From assembly GCA_022432975.1 (NCBI GenBank), contig CM039505.1, forward strand, positions 19,847,338 through 19,911,337: DNA of 64,000 bases. The letters are read 5' to 3'. Below are positions 23,666-35,946 of this stretch, piece after piece; the stretch's first letter is position 1, and every line of letters starts with the position of its first letter. A model generated the notes under the pieces. It was not told where the DNA came from, did no database searches, and was given only the letters and a program-made list of their open reading frames with translations. This DNA comes from Begonia masoniana (lineage: Eukaryota > Streptophyta > Magnoliopsida > Cucurbitales > Begoniaceae). A program made the translations under genes and the position numbers.

Positions 23666-23780
23666 CTAAAATCAATTATATGCTAAAAATAGAATAACTA
23701 CATGGTGCAGATAACTTTCTTCGCATACAGTACATGAAAGCAAAAAATATAAGTAAAGAATCACTTTTTAATAAACTCAA

Positions 23781-24055
23781 TCGGAAGTCGGAAGCTTTGT
23801 CGAAGTCAGAAGTCGGAAGTCGAGGTCGGAACTCGGAAGTCGGTGACTGTGGTTTGGCGTCGGGCGACTGCGGTCTGCGAGTGCGAGAGAGACAGGCAGA
23901 GCAGAGCGTTAGGGCTTAGGGTAGTCGGAAGTCGGAACTCGGAAGTCGAGGTCGGAAGTCGAGGTCGGAAGTCGGCGACTGTGGTTTGGCGTCGGGGGAC
24001 TGCGGTCTGCGAGTGCGAGAGAGAGAGGCAGAGCAGAGCGTTAGGGCAACTGAAT
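23781..24055. repeat. GC-rich duplicated segment in the hAT right arm
   Basis: Short GGAAGTCG/GAGGTCGGAA repeats, followed by a block containing GACTGTGGTTTGGCGTCGGG and GAGTGCGAGAGAGA. The block occurs twice, about 150 bp apart. Frames through it are arginine/serine-rich artefacts. Confidence 0.8.
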
Positions 24056-24409
24056 ATACTGAAGTGAATAATCGGTTCTGGGATTTTCGGTTTTGCAGCA
24101 TTAAACCCGAAAACCGAACCAGATTTTTCGGTTCTTCTTAAAAAAAACCAGAACTGGATTATTTAATTTGCAAAACCGACCAGAACTGGACCAAATTTTC
24201 GGTTCCAGTCTAGTTCTTCGGTCCAATCCGGTTTTTGCTCACCCCTAGCAATGAGGGTCTAGTGTGAGGGTCTAGTCCATGCCAGTGGGATGCACAATCT
24301 TACATCAATTGAGAGAGTGAAAAATGCAGGTTTATGAGTAGAGTTCTTCTTTCTACCTAGTACAATGCATTTTGTGCTAATCCCAAGAAAAAAATTTGTG
24401 CGAGCTCTA

Positions 24410-25092
24410 AAATAATGCAGACAATATTGTACTAGGAGTATCAGAAGTTGTTACGCTTTTGTATTGGAGGATATGAAGACAAGGTACTTTGTCATGTAGA
24501 GCCAATGAGTGCAAGTAATTTATTGTTGGAGAGACCGTGACAATATAATAGGAGAGTCCCTCATGATGGATAATCAAACAATTATTCATTCAAGTTTGGT
24601 GGGAGGAGTATCAAGTTAGAACCACTTCGGCCGGAGCAAATTGCAAATGACTACGAGGATTTGAAAGAAGGAAATACTAAGTTCACTCTCTTCATGTCCA
24701 AGAATGAATCGGAGAAATCATTGTTGATTGAAGGATCTTTAGTACTAATCATGTTTCGAGAAAGATTGGAGGAGTTAGAAGAGATCCCAAAGTAGTTTGA
24801 CTACTTTTGGATCAATATCAAGATGCGTTTCTAGAAAATCTACCACAAGGCCTACCTCCACTTAGAAGAATTGAGCATCAAATACATTTGGTGCCTAAGG
24901 TGGTACTTCCAAACCGTCATTCCTATCGAATGAATCAGGAACAAACAAAAAAGTTACTCAAACAAGTCTAAGAGTTCCTAGATAAGGGATAAATCTGCGA
25001 GTCCCTTAGTCCATGTGTTGTGCCTACTTTATTGGTTCCTAAGAAAGATAGGACTATGACGATATTTGCAGATACCCGAGCCATAAATCAAA
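24410..25092 (+). pseudogene. Decayed gypsy pol: end of protease to start of reverse transcriptase
   Basis: Readable in shifting frames: GGYEDKVLC, a LLLGRPWQ-like protease end (about 24520-24540), then LPPLRRIEHQIHLVPKVVLP and SLSPCVVPTLLVPKKDRT of the reverse transcriptase N-terminus. It is interrupted at 25092 by an LTR insertion and continues at 28416. Many stops and shifts make this one of the oldest elements in the nest. 24256-24410 shows nothing recognisable. Confidence 0.75.
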
Positions 25093-28000
25093 TGACGTAA
25101 AATAAAACTCAGATTTGAAAGAATAGAAATTCTCGGACTTGACAGATTTTGGTTCAACTTTGTCAATAATTAAAATAAACAATTGATTGAATTTAGACTT
25201 GATTTTTGGATAGTTTAACATTTCCTAAGTAAGAATTAAACCCTCAAATTTTAGGGTCAAATTCCAAAGGAAACCAAAATATGGTTGAAGAGCTGTAACC
25301 TAGTCAGAGTTGTAAGGGCAGAATTCTAAGAATGGTAGATTTCGGGGTAAACTTGCACACACAATATCTCCCTCAGTTTTAAACATCTTCAAGTGAAATT
25401 GGAAAAGAATCTACCTCTATATGTATGGCAAATATTCCCCAAATATCGTGGTCAAAAGTAATGGAAATCAAGAGATACGACAAAAATGGTGGAGGCTATT
25501 GGAGACTCAGAATTGCATCTCTTGATCGAGAATCGGACCTGATTTAGGAAGATGATAACTTGATCAATTTATGTCACATTAGCGCGATTTTTGGACACCA
25601 ACCCGTGTGCTAAGTCAACAAAAAGCCCTCCAACTTTCGTAGTCAAAAGCGATCAAAACACGAATTTATAGATGAAAAGTTACAAGATGGTCTTAAAGGT
25701 GGTAATCATACCTTTACACTCCGAGGGCTCCTTGGAAATAAGATATCACTCCAGCTTGGTTCTTGTGAGTTTGCTTCAACTTTATTGAATAGTTTTACCT
25801 CCTAAGAAGTGAAAAAAGTTGAAGTAAGAGATGTTTATCCAAACTCTCACAGATAGATAATTGAATTGTTCACAACACATGTAATACATCCTAGCGTACC
25901 ATTTCTACTTTTAACTTTAAGTTATTAATTTCGTGTTTAAAAGTAAAAGAAAATACAAAAACATGCTTTTGAACAATATGAACACCAGAAGACTTTCAAA
26001 CAAACTAAATTTAAACTTTAACATAAAATAAGTACATAGTCTACATTCTAAAAAGCAAACATTAAATAAAACAGTTTATAAATGAAAGTAAACTTAATAA
26101 AAATAGCACTTGTAACTTTACTTAGTAAAAATAGCACTTGTAACTTTACAAATACCTTTTTAAATATCATCCATTTTATTCATTCATTGGTAAATCTCGC
26201 GGCCTTGGGAACAACTCTTCAACTACATTTTTCATTTGTTTCCTTCATCAATCACGTCAATATTATCTTCACTTACATGACAAAGTTCATCTATGAGCTT
26301 AAGATTCAGTAAGAGATGCATACAAATAATGTGAGCATAATATGCAATTTAGTAAAAATATGTGTTTTCTTTTGATTCGGTCTTTATTCTTTCTTTACTT
26401 TCACTTAACAGTCTAATCATTGGGGTAATTCAGCCCAAGGGAATGAGTAAGCACCATTTGGTTCATCTCATACGGGACAGCTAACTCGTCCCCGCCCGCA
26501 ACAACTATTTACGTTTATTCAATCTTTTATATAGTCTTTCAGTCTTTCCATCTTTCTTAGTGAAAACAATTTTCATGAGTGCATGAACATACGTATAATC
26601 GTGCTATGCATGACATGAGAATATAATATCAGTCTACAATTCCAATAACAGTCGATTAATTATCATGCAAGCATCACATAGTTCTACCATCAATAAAAAT
26701 TTATATCAAAACAAAAGACAATAACATATCATTGAATCATTGGTATCTAAATCAATGTGTTACAATCTAGTCCTACGATCTAACATGTCCTCGGGTAATA
26801 TTAATCATCAATATAATAATAAAATATAACGAGTTATCATATCATGTAGCACATCCTCAAATAACATATCACCCATTCTCAATTTCTCAAATAATAGTAA
26901 AACGTCTCATGAAGTACCCTAATCAAGATCTAAAAACACGTCTTCTAATCAATTATCATCATACGTACAAAAATAAAATACAACAATTCACTCGAGCACT
27001 TTGTGATGTAGGTCGAAAGGCCAAGCACATAAAATATCACTTACCTCGAAGCCTTAACACGATAATGGTCGCTCACAATGATTAACTTTCACTTTAAATT
27101 AATCTAGCCATAAAGATTCTCACGTGTTAGCATATTCTTAGAGGAAGAAATCGAACGCCTAGAAAACTAGACATAAAATTCCTATGGGTAATTTCTAAAA
27201 ATGAATTTGAAGCTCTAAACAAACCTCATATACACCTTTATTCATGCGTATATTCGATTGAGGATTATTACCTCTAAAATTTTGGCATGGATTAGATTTA
27301 CCTTGCTAGCACTTGAGGGAAGGTTAGAGGCGGCTAGCGGTTTTGGGTTGAAATAATACATTTTAGGGTTAGATTTTCATATAAATATTTAATTTTCCCT
27401 GCAGTACCGGTCCTCTGCTACCGTTCATGCGGAGTTCTACAATTTGATGTGAAACACACAAACGACGTCTCCGAAGTTCTGCTATTGTTCATCTAGAGTT
27501 CCTGCTACTTTTCAATCCAGAGTTCCGCTACTGTTAATCTGGAGTTCTTGCTACTTTTGAATCCAAAGTTTCGCTACTGTTCATATTGAGTTCCACAACT
27601 TGATGTAGAACACACAAACGGTGTCTCTGTGGTTTCGCTACTGTTCACCCAGAAGTTTCGTTGATGTTCATTCAACATAAAATGATTCATAACATTATCA
27701 TACCCTTAAATCCCATACAACCATTTACCTTCGGAGGCACTTCATTATTAGAAAGAAAATATGTCATTACAAAACACAAATACGTTCATAAATGAATAAG
27801 ATAATATTTCACCGAATATTTTGGGTGTTACAATACACACCAGAAACAACCAGCCGGAAGTGAAGAATTGTAAAATAAGAACTATTTTTTAGGGTTTTCT
27901 ATTTTTCAAGATGGCTGCAAGTAGCATAAAAGGGGGTATTTATACCCTATAAACTAGGGAAAAGCCCTTAAGTATAAGTATCAAAACGACCATTAAAAGG

Positions 28001-28410
28001 ATACTCCAACACTCGACTAGACAAGCCCTAGCTAATGACTAACTTGTGCAAATTATAAAGTCTTGTTCTCAATATTAAAAAAACATAACTTAAATAACAC
28101 GAAGTAACTAGAAACATCCATGAATGAGACAATATAATAACTTCAAGAATTCTCCCCTAGCTGATTGACATCTATCTCCAAAGAAGTATGCTCGGGTTCT
28201 CAATTGAGCATTTGTTTTAGAAACACTTTTGTCTTTTGATTGAAGGAGCCTTTCCATTTGTTTTTTGAATACCATTTTCTCTCATCTTTTGATTGTGGTT
28301 GAAGTTCCTCCAAGCTCCGTTGTTAGCTATTTTCTGCAAAATAAAGAGAGATAAATTGATTTAGTAGTCGCCACGCTTGTGACCTAGTGATAGGTCCTCG
28401 TGACACATCA
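25093..28410 (-). mobile_element. Solo LTR of a gypsy-type element, TSD TCAAA, itself interrupted
   Basis: Begins TGACGTAAAATAAAAC and ends GTGACACATCA, bounded by TCAAA at 25088-25092 and 28411-28415. The minus-strand start TGATGTGTCACGAGG resembles starts of other plant gypsy LTRs (compare TGATGTGCCATCAAGACC of element D). About 1.36 kb remain after removing the nested LTR. A TATA-like TATTTATACC is near 27938. No internal coding region is present. Confidence 0.7.
25880..27832 (-). mobile_element. Tekay-like solo LTR 1, nested
   Basis: On the plus strand it starts TGTAATACATCC and ends TTTTGGGTGTTACA, the mirror of the TGTAACACCC starts of the other Tekay-like LTRs. Flanks ACACA and ATACA match at four of five bases. 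It contains the shared GAGCTTAAGATTCAGTAAG segment (26296 region) and a GTAAGTG donor-like site on the minus strand near 27044. In its upstream part (27400-27660) GCTACTGTTCAT-like units repeat. It holds no coding sequence. Confidence 0.72.
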
Positions 28411-28415
28411 TCAAA

Positions 28416-28850
28416 TCTCTATCAGGTATCATTTTCGATTCCTAGAGTTGAAGACATACTTGATGAGTTAAGTGAAGCTTCGCACTTTTAAAAGGTAAAT
28501 TTGAAAAGTGGTTACTACCAAATAACAATGAAAGAAGGGGATAAATAGAAAACGACCTTCAAGACCAAGTATGAGCTTATTATGAGTGGCTTGTGATGCC
28601 TTTCGGCCTCTAAAATGCTTCAAGCACTTTCATAGGCTTATGCAATATGTTCTCAAGGATTTCCTAAAAAGATTCATAGTGATATATTTTAATGACACTG
28701 CTAGTGTATATTGTGGATCTACTAACACACTTAGAGCACCTACAACAATTATTTGAGACACTTAGGATGGTGAAATTTTATGGCAACCTCAAGACTTATT
28801 TCTTTGTGCAAGAAAGAGTCTATTTCCTTGGTTTCGTCATAACTAATCAT
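28416..28850 (+). pseudogene. Decayed gypsy reverse transcriptase, continued
   Basis: Resumes the pol remnant after the LTR: IPRVEDILDELSEASHF, SGYYQITMKEGD, then LMQYVLKDFLKRFIVIYF, in broken frames. It is cut at 28850 by the left end of the copia element, which therefore inserted into this older gypsy copy. Confidence 0.75.
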
Positions 28851-29019
28851 TGTTAGGATTAGACGTCCTAATCCACCTGTAACGAACGATCGGGAATACG
28901 AAAAGAAACAACACACATATTTATAGTGGTTCACTGTCGTTGTGAGAGCTACGTCCACTGGCCGCTGACAGATTTCATTAAGATCAAAAACGAGTTACAA
29001 CGGTTTTTGCCTCTCACTT

Positions 29020-30481
29020 TGATGTGCCATCAAGACCCAAAACTAGATCACAACCCAAGGCCCATGAATTGTTTGACATTTTTACTAATGAAAATTATTT
29101 TCTTTATTGGCAGGCAATTGATGATCGTGATGAAAATTCAACTTGGAGCACTTGGAAGAAACTACAACTCGGCCCATGAGAATTTGTCTTCTCGGCCCAA
29201 GAATTTATGTAATTTTTGGTTTTAAACTTATTTGGCATACATTAGCCTTTTTGTATGGATTATTATATATTTGCATAATGCATTAGATTGTGTGGTTAAG
29301 GTTTGATGTATGTGGTGGATTATGGGTTGAAGAATTATTCAACAAAATTATTCAAAGGAAAACACTTTAACAAAGGGGAGCCCAAAAGAAGCTTTATCCC
29401 AAGGAAGAGCCCACATTTAAAGGTAAGAAAATGCAGGTACAAATGTGGGTGGAAACATGGCTCAATGACGTGGCAATTCTCAGCCTTTGATGAGGGTAGG
29501 CGCGGGACGCATCTGAGCCGTGCGATCAGGCGCGCGCATCAACACCAATCTGGCGCGGGGCAGCGGCTGGCAGCAATCCAGCGCGCGCGCGGGGGCAGGC
29601 TCTGGATCGCTGATAGAGGCACGCCCGGCTACATCTGATCCGTTGGATTGAGGCGCGCTGGAGCCTTGCCTGATTCGTCGATCAGCGAGCGCGGGCATCA
29701 TCTCCACCACACGATCAGCGCGCGCACAGATCACTCTCTTGGCCGCCGATCCTATTTGCATCCAGTGGCCACAAATGCATCTTCAATCCATGTCAAACCC
29801 TAATCCACCTAGGTTGCCTATAAATACATAGCATTGGTGCATGTATTAGAACTTTTGCCAAATTTATAAAATAACCTATTTCCCTACACTTTGTGTTGGT
29901 TTGCCTTCGGGTTTCCTCGGTTCTTGAATCAAGTGGAGTAGCTCTCTATTGTTAGCCTAGCCTTCGGGTTGCTAGGTTAACTCTTACCTCATTCTTTCGC
30001 TTTTCTTCATTGAGAATTAGGATTGAGGACGAAAACCTAGGCCTACGGTGGTCGTTTTCTTTCGGGAAAACGTGCACCTGAGGGCTTAAAACGTAAGATA
30101 GCTTTTCGGGTTCGCCAAAGGTATCCATTTTATCTTTTCCATTCACACATTTCACACACATTACACCTTTAAATTTCGGCCATCACCATCACACACTCCA
30201 CCTTTTATTTTATTGCATTTTTCTTCTTCTCCATATCATCCTTCTTCACTATTTCACACACTATTTCTCTTCATCTCTTTCTTTTATTTTTCTCCACATT
30301 TCATGCCCTCACCATGCATACACCACTCGGCCACCTAGCACTCATATTGCACCTGTTCATTTAGTTGTATTTCTTGCCATTTTCTTTTCTTTATTTCGGT
30401 TTTGTGCAACACAATTTCACCCGAGCACTTTGAGCCTATTTTGTGGGTTACACGGCCCCTTTTCTAAGGACCCCCGTGTTA
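29020..30481 (+). mobile_element. 5' LTR of non-autonomous gypsy element D (1462 bp)
   Basis: Starts TGATGTGCCATCAAGACC and ends CCCGTGTTA. Its length equals that of the right LTR (36756-38217), and the two are closely similar. TATAAATA lies at 29819-29826, then TTTCGGGTTTCC leader sequence. A GC-rich block at 29500-29720 is dense in GCGCGC and GATCAG. The flank CACTT corresponds to CACTC after the right LTR, a target duplication with one change. Frames in the GC-rich block are artefacts. Confidence 0.92.
29819..29826 (+). promoter_or_regulatory. TATA box of element D LTR
   Basis: TATAAATA in the middle of the LTR, repeated exactly at 37554-37561 in the other copy. Transcription would start about 30 bp downstream, in the GGTGCATGTATT region. 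Confidence 0.7.
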
Positions 30482-30483
30482 AG

Positions 30484-31715
30484 TGGTATCAGAGCCCAAG
30501 TTGCTTCACGTGATACGTTGTGATGCATTTGGATCGGCCATGGACACCATGGTTTTCGAGTTCAAAATTATAGCACAAAACCGGTGGATAGCCGCTCCTT
30601 TTTGCTTCATTTCGGATCTGTTTTTATGTTAATCTTTAGCTATGTTTAATGTGTTATTCCTAGCTTATTTTATGTTCATTTGGTAGTCTAAAACATTAAG
30701 CTAAGAGTGGTTGCATTGCTACACATAAACTCGGCAAGGTGAGACATATTTCTTCACAGTTTTTTATGTTTATCTAGCCTCGGTTTTGCTTGTTCATTAC
30801 TTCGGTTTCTATAGCTTATTTTGTTAAGTTTGAACAATGTTTTGCATGTAAGTATTGTCAACTAACTAGTGGTAAAATCTGAATATTTTTTTGATGCAAA
30901 TTCTCGGCCATAAGTGAAGCATGTGAAATCGGTTTTGTGACTTAGTTGTTTCGGTTTGGCTTGTTGTTGGCTCGGTTTTCTTTAGCATAATTTACATGTT
31001 TCGAACCATGAATGGTACCTAAATGTTGGCTAGTAACTTGGTATAAATTTTGATTATATTACAATGCATGAAATTGGCTCTAAGTATTAACCATATGAAT
31101 TTGATTACATACTTGATTTCTCATCTTGGTTTTATCCATTTTAGTGCCTCGGTTTTCATGTTATTTTGCTACTCATTTGTACTTAGATTTTTCTTGTGAA
31201 TCTTCTAATATGTGTTAGTAATTTGAGTGCATAAAATTGATTTCAAAATTTGTAGCAACGTTGAGCTAAAAGTCGGTAATGTTGGAAATTAATTCACATG
31301 AAAATTGTGCTATATTACTTGAAACATTTCAGCATGTTAACTTGTTCAAACTTGTGATTTAATATATTCCCTTGCTGTTTTTGAAGTTATTTAGTTGGAA
31401 TTAATATTATCTTTATTGAATATAACTTAAATTTGGTCACTTGGTTAAATTTGGTTGGATTTGTGGAAATAAGCACTTATTGAAATTTCATTTCTAAAAT
31501 TAGTTTTGCTAAGTGTTGTTAAAACATCTAAGTTGTTTATTGAATTCCAAATTTCTAAATATTAAGTGTGAGCATGATTCTTATTTTATTATTGTCTTAG
31601 CTAGGAAACATTCCTTAGTGCCAAAATTCATCTAAGACATTAAAAAGATAATCACCTCATCTATTAAGATGAACAACTCAGACAAGATTTTGAATTTGAA
31701 TTAAAATACTTAGTT
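30484..31715 (+). other. Primer site and untranslated leader of element D
   Basis: TGGTATCAGAGCCCAAG at 30484 is the initiator-Met primer site. It is followed by about 1.2 kb of AT-rich sequence with recurring CTCGGTTTT and TCGGTT words and no gene. The long leader separates the LTR from gag. Confidence 0.8.
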
Positions 31716-34700
31716 ATGACTAATAGAAGTGGATTTGCATGAGGCACGCTACACCAACAAGAACCAAATCGAATTAGAGACACTCCCACTCCCGAACCTA
31801 CACATCATGAGAGTGAATCTAGCATGCAAGGTGGCATGTAAGGTCAAATCAATGCCTTAATGGGCTTGGTTACTAACCTCACCCAACAAATCAAGGATAT
31901 TTCCATTGAGATAGCCTAATTTAAAGAACACATGAACAATCCTCCCTGACGAGAATCTCATGAACGAGATCCTTCTCGAGAGACCTCCTCTAGGATTATA
32001 CCTGAGCGTCCTAGGCGTCGAACCCCTTTTCAACAAGCCTTAGAGGAAGAAGAATGAGTTGAACCCCAAAGAAGGAGATCCCGTTATGATTCGGAGGATG
32101 AGGAATGGGCGGGAGATGATGAAGAGCAATATCGTCCAAATCGTCGAAGGGATAACGACGACCTATGCAATATCAAGATCACAATTCCCCCTTTCAATGG
32201 AACGTGTGACGGGCACACTTATTTAGATTGGGTTGATAAAGTTGAGAGAGTTTTTGAGTGCCACGACTATTCTGAAAGAATTAAAATTCAACTCGCCTCT
32301 CTTGAACTTACGGGCCACACCGCATTATGGTGGTCCAATCTCAAAAGCCCACATAATGAGAACTCTAGGTTACCCCATCTCCACGTGGAATTCCATGAAA
32401 GACTTAATGCACCATAGGTTCGTCCCTCGACACTACAAACATAAACTCTTCCATCAACTCCACAACCTCAAGCAAAAAAATCTCACGGTCGATGAGTACC
32501 TTACGGAATTCGAGACTCTCAATATGCGATGTGCTATTGATGAGCCTGAAGAGCAACTCATCGCAAGGTTTATCTGTGGATTGAACCACGATATAGGCGA
32601 CGCGATCGAAATGCAACAATTGGAGACCATGGATATGGTCATACAATTAGCCCTCACGGTGTAGCGACCCTAAACCGTACCCTTATTTTTCAGTATTATT
32701 TTTTTTTATCCTTATAAACTTCGTAGCGTTTGAACAGAAACAAATTATTAAAATCATTTAGAACATATTAGAAACCATTTAAATAAAACCATTGAAACTT
32801 ACAAAATAATTTGAAACAATTGAGTAAAACAATTAAAAGAAATTATATTTAAAACATAAAAAAATCGACTGAAGAAAGGAGGGCATAAGAGACTTTTGTC
32901 CCAAAAACATGTGGGGCGATCGATCGCCCAAAACAGGCGATCGATCGCCAAGTGAAAATAACGAGGGGCGATCACTCGCCCAAAACAGGCGATCGATTGC
33001 CCTTCGACGATCGCCCAATTTTGCCTAGCGATCGCCTGGCAAGGAGGGGGGATCGATCGCCCCAAAGAGGCGATCGATCGCCAAGCTCTCTGAAATTTTG
33101 CCAGAGAGCTCGGCCCCCTCCCCTTTTTGTTTTTCCTTACTTTCTTCTTTCATTTTTCCTGCATAAACACTTAACTCAAATTCAATTCACAACTTACTAA
33201 CACAATTCTACTTACCTCATAATCATACATTTTAACATTTAATCTCTCAGTACTCGTACATCCACCATTATCTCATTCAAAACCGACTCGAAACACATTT
33301 AAAACAAAATATATTTTCATGAAAACGAACTGTATGGATATGTTTAAAAACCGAACATATCCCTATTACCAAACATTTACAAAACAAGTTTCAAAAACGT
33401 TTAAAAATTTCAAAACATAAACCTATTAACTAGACCAGATTCAAACATCCTATAATGTTCTATCTGTACAAATATTTTCCTTAAACATTTTCTATCCAAA
33501 ATAAACAAAAATACCTACATACGTTCCCACGGGTCATGAAATGCCTCGACTGCGCCAGCACACTCCTGCAATCATTCTTCGTTAACTGGACTCATACTTC
33601 AGGAGGAGGAACATCGTCCTCACCTGTTTCGATATCACCTACACCATTGAAATAAACTGTGAGCTTAAGGCTCAGTAAGTCTACGTGAATGCAAATGAAT
33701 GTTATGCATGCGGTTCGTAAATTATGCATCTTACCTTTTCGCTATACATTTCATTTCATATACGTCACTGGGGCCTCACTCTCAGTAGATAGGAGCGGCA
33801 CATCCGGCGATTGGATAGCCCCTCGTATCTACACGGGGGGAAAACATGCTCCCCAAGCAGCCATGTCTGAACCACCGCCACCGACGTGACCAAATTACAT
33901 ACATTCATGCCTTTTCGTTATCATTTTCCTTTTTATGAAAACATGCATAGAAATTATTTTCATGCCTTTAGAAAACAATGATGCATGAACACATGCGATA
34001 CAATAAACAATACAATAAACGACCTCAAAACACAACAAGCAGTAAACTAAAACATTGCACAATTTAAACTAACTAACTACCCGACCTATTACCCAAAACA
34101 ATCAAACATCTCCAAAATCCTCGAATCAACAATTTCTTATGGTGTCGGCCAAATCGGCTAAACAAGTCACGAAGAATTACCTCGCATCCGTTGCAATGCT
34201 AGCTCCGTCCACGAGCGTGGTTCTCCTAAGGCAATACACAACAATTATCATTAAAACGCGTTTGAACCATTAACGTCCAAATTAATGAAATCTTTAACTA
34301 AAAGAGTTTCCTAAAATTCTAATTTAACTAATTGAGACATTTTATCGAACAATTTACGCTCGATACCTCAAACCACCATTAACGAGTTTTTCCAAAATCC
34401 TCAAAAATTCATTCAACCTTAACATACGTCCTAAATCACTTAACTTCGTCCAATAACGTTTAATACGTTCAATATACTCACAAATACGGTAATCATTTTA
34501 AACCCTAGAAATCTAAATCTAACGTAACAAAACTACGGATTCTTACCTAGGGTTGTGAAAGGAGGAGAAAACGTGAAGAACGGAAGTCAATCGAAGGAAC
34601 GTTGGTTGCCAGGAGTGGAATCGCCGTCGCCTGGAATGAGATCGCCAAAGGGAGAGGGAGAGGGAGAGTTCTTCTCTCTGTGAAATCGTGGGTGTTGAGA

Positions 34701-35424
34701 AGGAGGAGGAAAAATTAAGCTTTTATTAAATTTGGTTTGAAAAATTACTTAATTGCCTCTCCATTGATTTTTATATTAATTTCGTCCTTTGCTTCATTAT
34801 TTAGCTAACGATTCGGTTTCTCCAAATTTTCTTATTTCACCAATAATTCCAACTTATTATTAGGGTCCTAATAAAATTGTTCGTTCGCCAAACGGACCTC
34901 GTTTACTATTTTTACCAAAGTATCCTTTAGATTACGTTAAACGTAATTCTCGTAAAATTAGCGTTAACTCCTAAAATTCCCAAAATTTTTTCAAAATCCT
35001 TATTAATTATTAGGATTCTAATAACGCTTTCTTTTCGTAAAACGGGCTTGATTTGACATATTTACAAAAATATCATTTATATTGAAATATTAATATCTCG
35101 TAAAGTCGGGTATTACACACGGTGGAGAGGCAATTAAAGAGGAAGCGTAAGACCGACCTTCCCAACAAATTCCCACCAAAAAATTTCAACTCCGACAAAC
35201 CTACCTCAAAGCAAGAAGACAAGAGGCCATTCAATCGAAATTGGCCCCCCAAAGGATCAAGCACCACTCACAATCCCCCACCCGCAAACAACACCCAAGA
35301 AAACCAATCAAAAGGACCAAGAGCACGTGATGTCCAATGTTTTAAATGTCTAGGAAAAGGACACTATGCTAACGAATGCACTAATCGCCGTATGATGGTC
35401 ATTAAGGAATCCATGGGTGAATGA
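31716..35424 (+). pseudogene. gag of element D, with stops and split by a solo LTR
   Basis: The ATG at 31716 opens MTNRSG, and the frame then meets several stops, all plausible single-base changes. The gag core is clear: PPFNGTCDGHTYLDWVDKVE, GHTALWWSNLKS, then after a frameshift near 32390 KHKLFHQLHNLKQ, DEYLTEFETLNMR and IARFICGLNHDI. The reading frame ...LALTV at 32659 continues as ERQLKRKRKT at 35123 once the inserted LTR and one target copy are removed. The CCHC knuckle CFKCLGKGHYANEC is near 35338-35379. Confidence 0.88.
32660..35117 (-). mobile_element. Tekay-like solo LTR 2, TSD CACGG
   Basis: The plus strand starts TGTAGCGACCC and ends GTCGGGTATTACA, with CACGG at both 32655-32659 and 35118-35122. 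It contains the CGATCGATCG palindrome cluster (32914-33085), GAGCTTAAGGCTCAGTAAG (33661 region) and a micro-exon-like module on the minus strand (34181-34225). It also holds a purine-rich leader (34570-34690). It splits element D gag. Frames inside the palindromic block are not genes. Confidence 0.93.
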
Positions 35425-35946
35425 GAAAGCGAAGAAGATGAAGGTCAATATATTAAGGTCAAAGAAGAGGAAGTAGTAGAAGAGAGTGATGAAGAGGCCG
35501 ATGAGTGCACGGCTCAAGAAGGACCTCTACTACTTGTTATAAGACGAGCTTTAATGTCAAAAAATGTGGACAAGGACTGTCAACGTGAAAATCTTTTCCA
35601 TAGTCGTTGCGCGGTCAAAGATAAGTTTTGTTCGATGATAATTGATGGAGGAAGTTGCATCAATGCGACCTCCCAAGACATGGTCAGTAAATTGGGGTTG
35701 GAAACCTCCAACCACCCTACACCTTACAAATTGAATTGGTTGGACGATAGAAATGAACATGTGATAACTAAGCAAGTTACCGTTGAATTCACCATAGGAA
35801 AGTATAAAGATTCGGTTGTTTGTGACGTTGTCCCGATGACTGCCAGCCATGTTCTATTAGGACGACCATGGCATTATGACCGTAGAGTTTAATACGATGG
35901 ATTTCTCAACCGTTACACTTTTAACTTTGGAGTAAGAAAAATTAAT
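35425..35946 (+). pseudogene. Protease domain of element D
   Basis: An acidic linker leads to an aspartic protease: FCSMIIDGGSCINATS, with the DGG form of the active site usual in this gypsy group. Then come VCDVVPMTASHVLLGRPWHYDRRV and a stop (TAA at 35890), then YDGFLNRYTFNFG in frame. The catalytic Asp and the LLGRPW flap-side motif are kept. No reverse transcriptase follows. Confidence 0.85.

Larger units (their letters stand above)
22652..23780. repeat. 569-bp direct tandem duplication inside the hAT element
   Basis: 22652-23220 and 23221-23780 are near-identical, starting TACATAAAAGTCAAGG. The second lacks the last few bases (GCTGCTTACCTTCGTCA) and has a short extra ATTATGAAAC-type segment near 23455, plus a few substitutions. 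Each unit contains one captured helicase exon. Confidence 0.93.
22089..24247. mobile_element. Non-autonomous hAT transposon (Pack-hAT) with 8-bp target duplication
   Basis: Perfect terminal inverted repeats TAGGGGTGAGCAAAAACCGG at both ends, flanked by identical 8-bp duplications GCAATGAG (22081-22088 and 24248-24255). The 8-bp duplication and the TAGGGGTG ends are characteristic of the hAT superfamily. Subterminal sequence is rich in CGGTTC/GAACCG motifs, possible transposase binding sites. No transposase is encoded. The interior carries a tandemly duplicated fragment of a host helicase gene. The preserved ends and duplication suggest fairly recent movement. Confidence 0.93.

Noticed and set aside
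22906..23675. A functional RTEL1 helicase gene
   Set aside because: Only one exon with a Walker A motif is present, duplicated inside a hAT element, and internally shortened.
23734..24101. Arginine/serine-rich small proteins
   Set aside because: Products of the duplicated GGAAGTCG and GAGTGCGAGAGA repeats in the hAT arm.
29480..29761. Alanine/arginine-rich minus-strand frame
   Set aside because: GC-rich LTR block; a similar shifted frame appears in the other LTR at 37106-37420, without conservation.
32799..33200. Reading frames through the GATCGATC palindromes on both strands
   Set aside because: They lie in an LTR and arise from the repeated palindromic words; no family resemblance.
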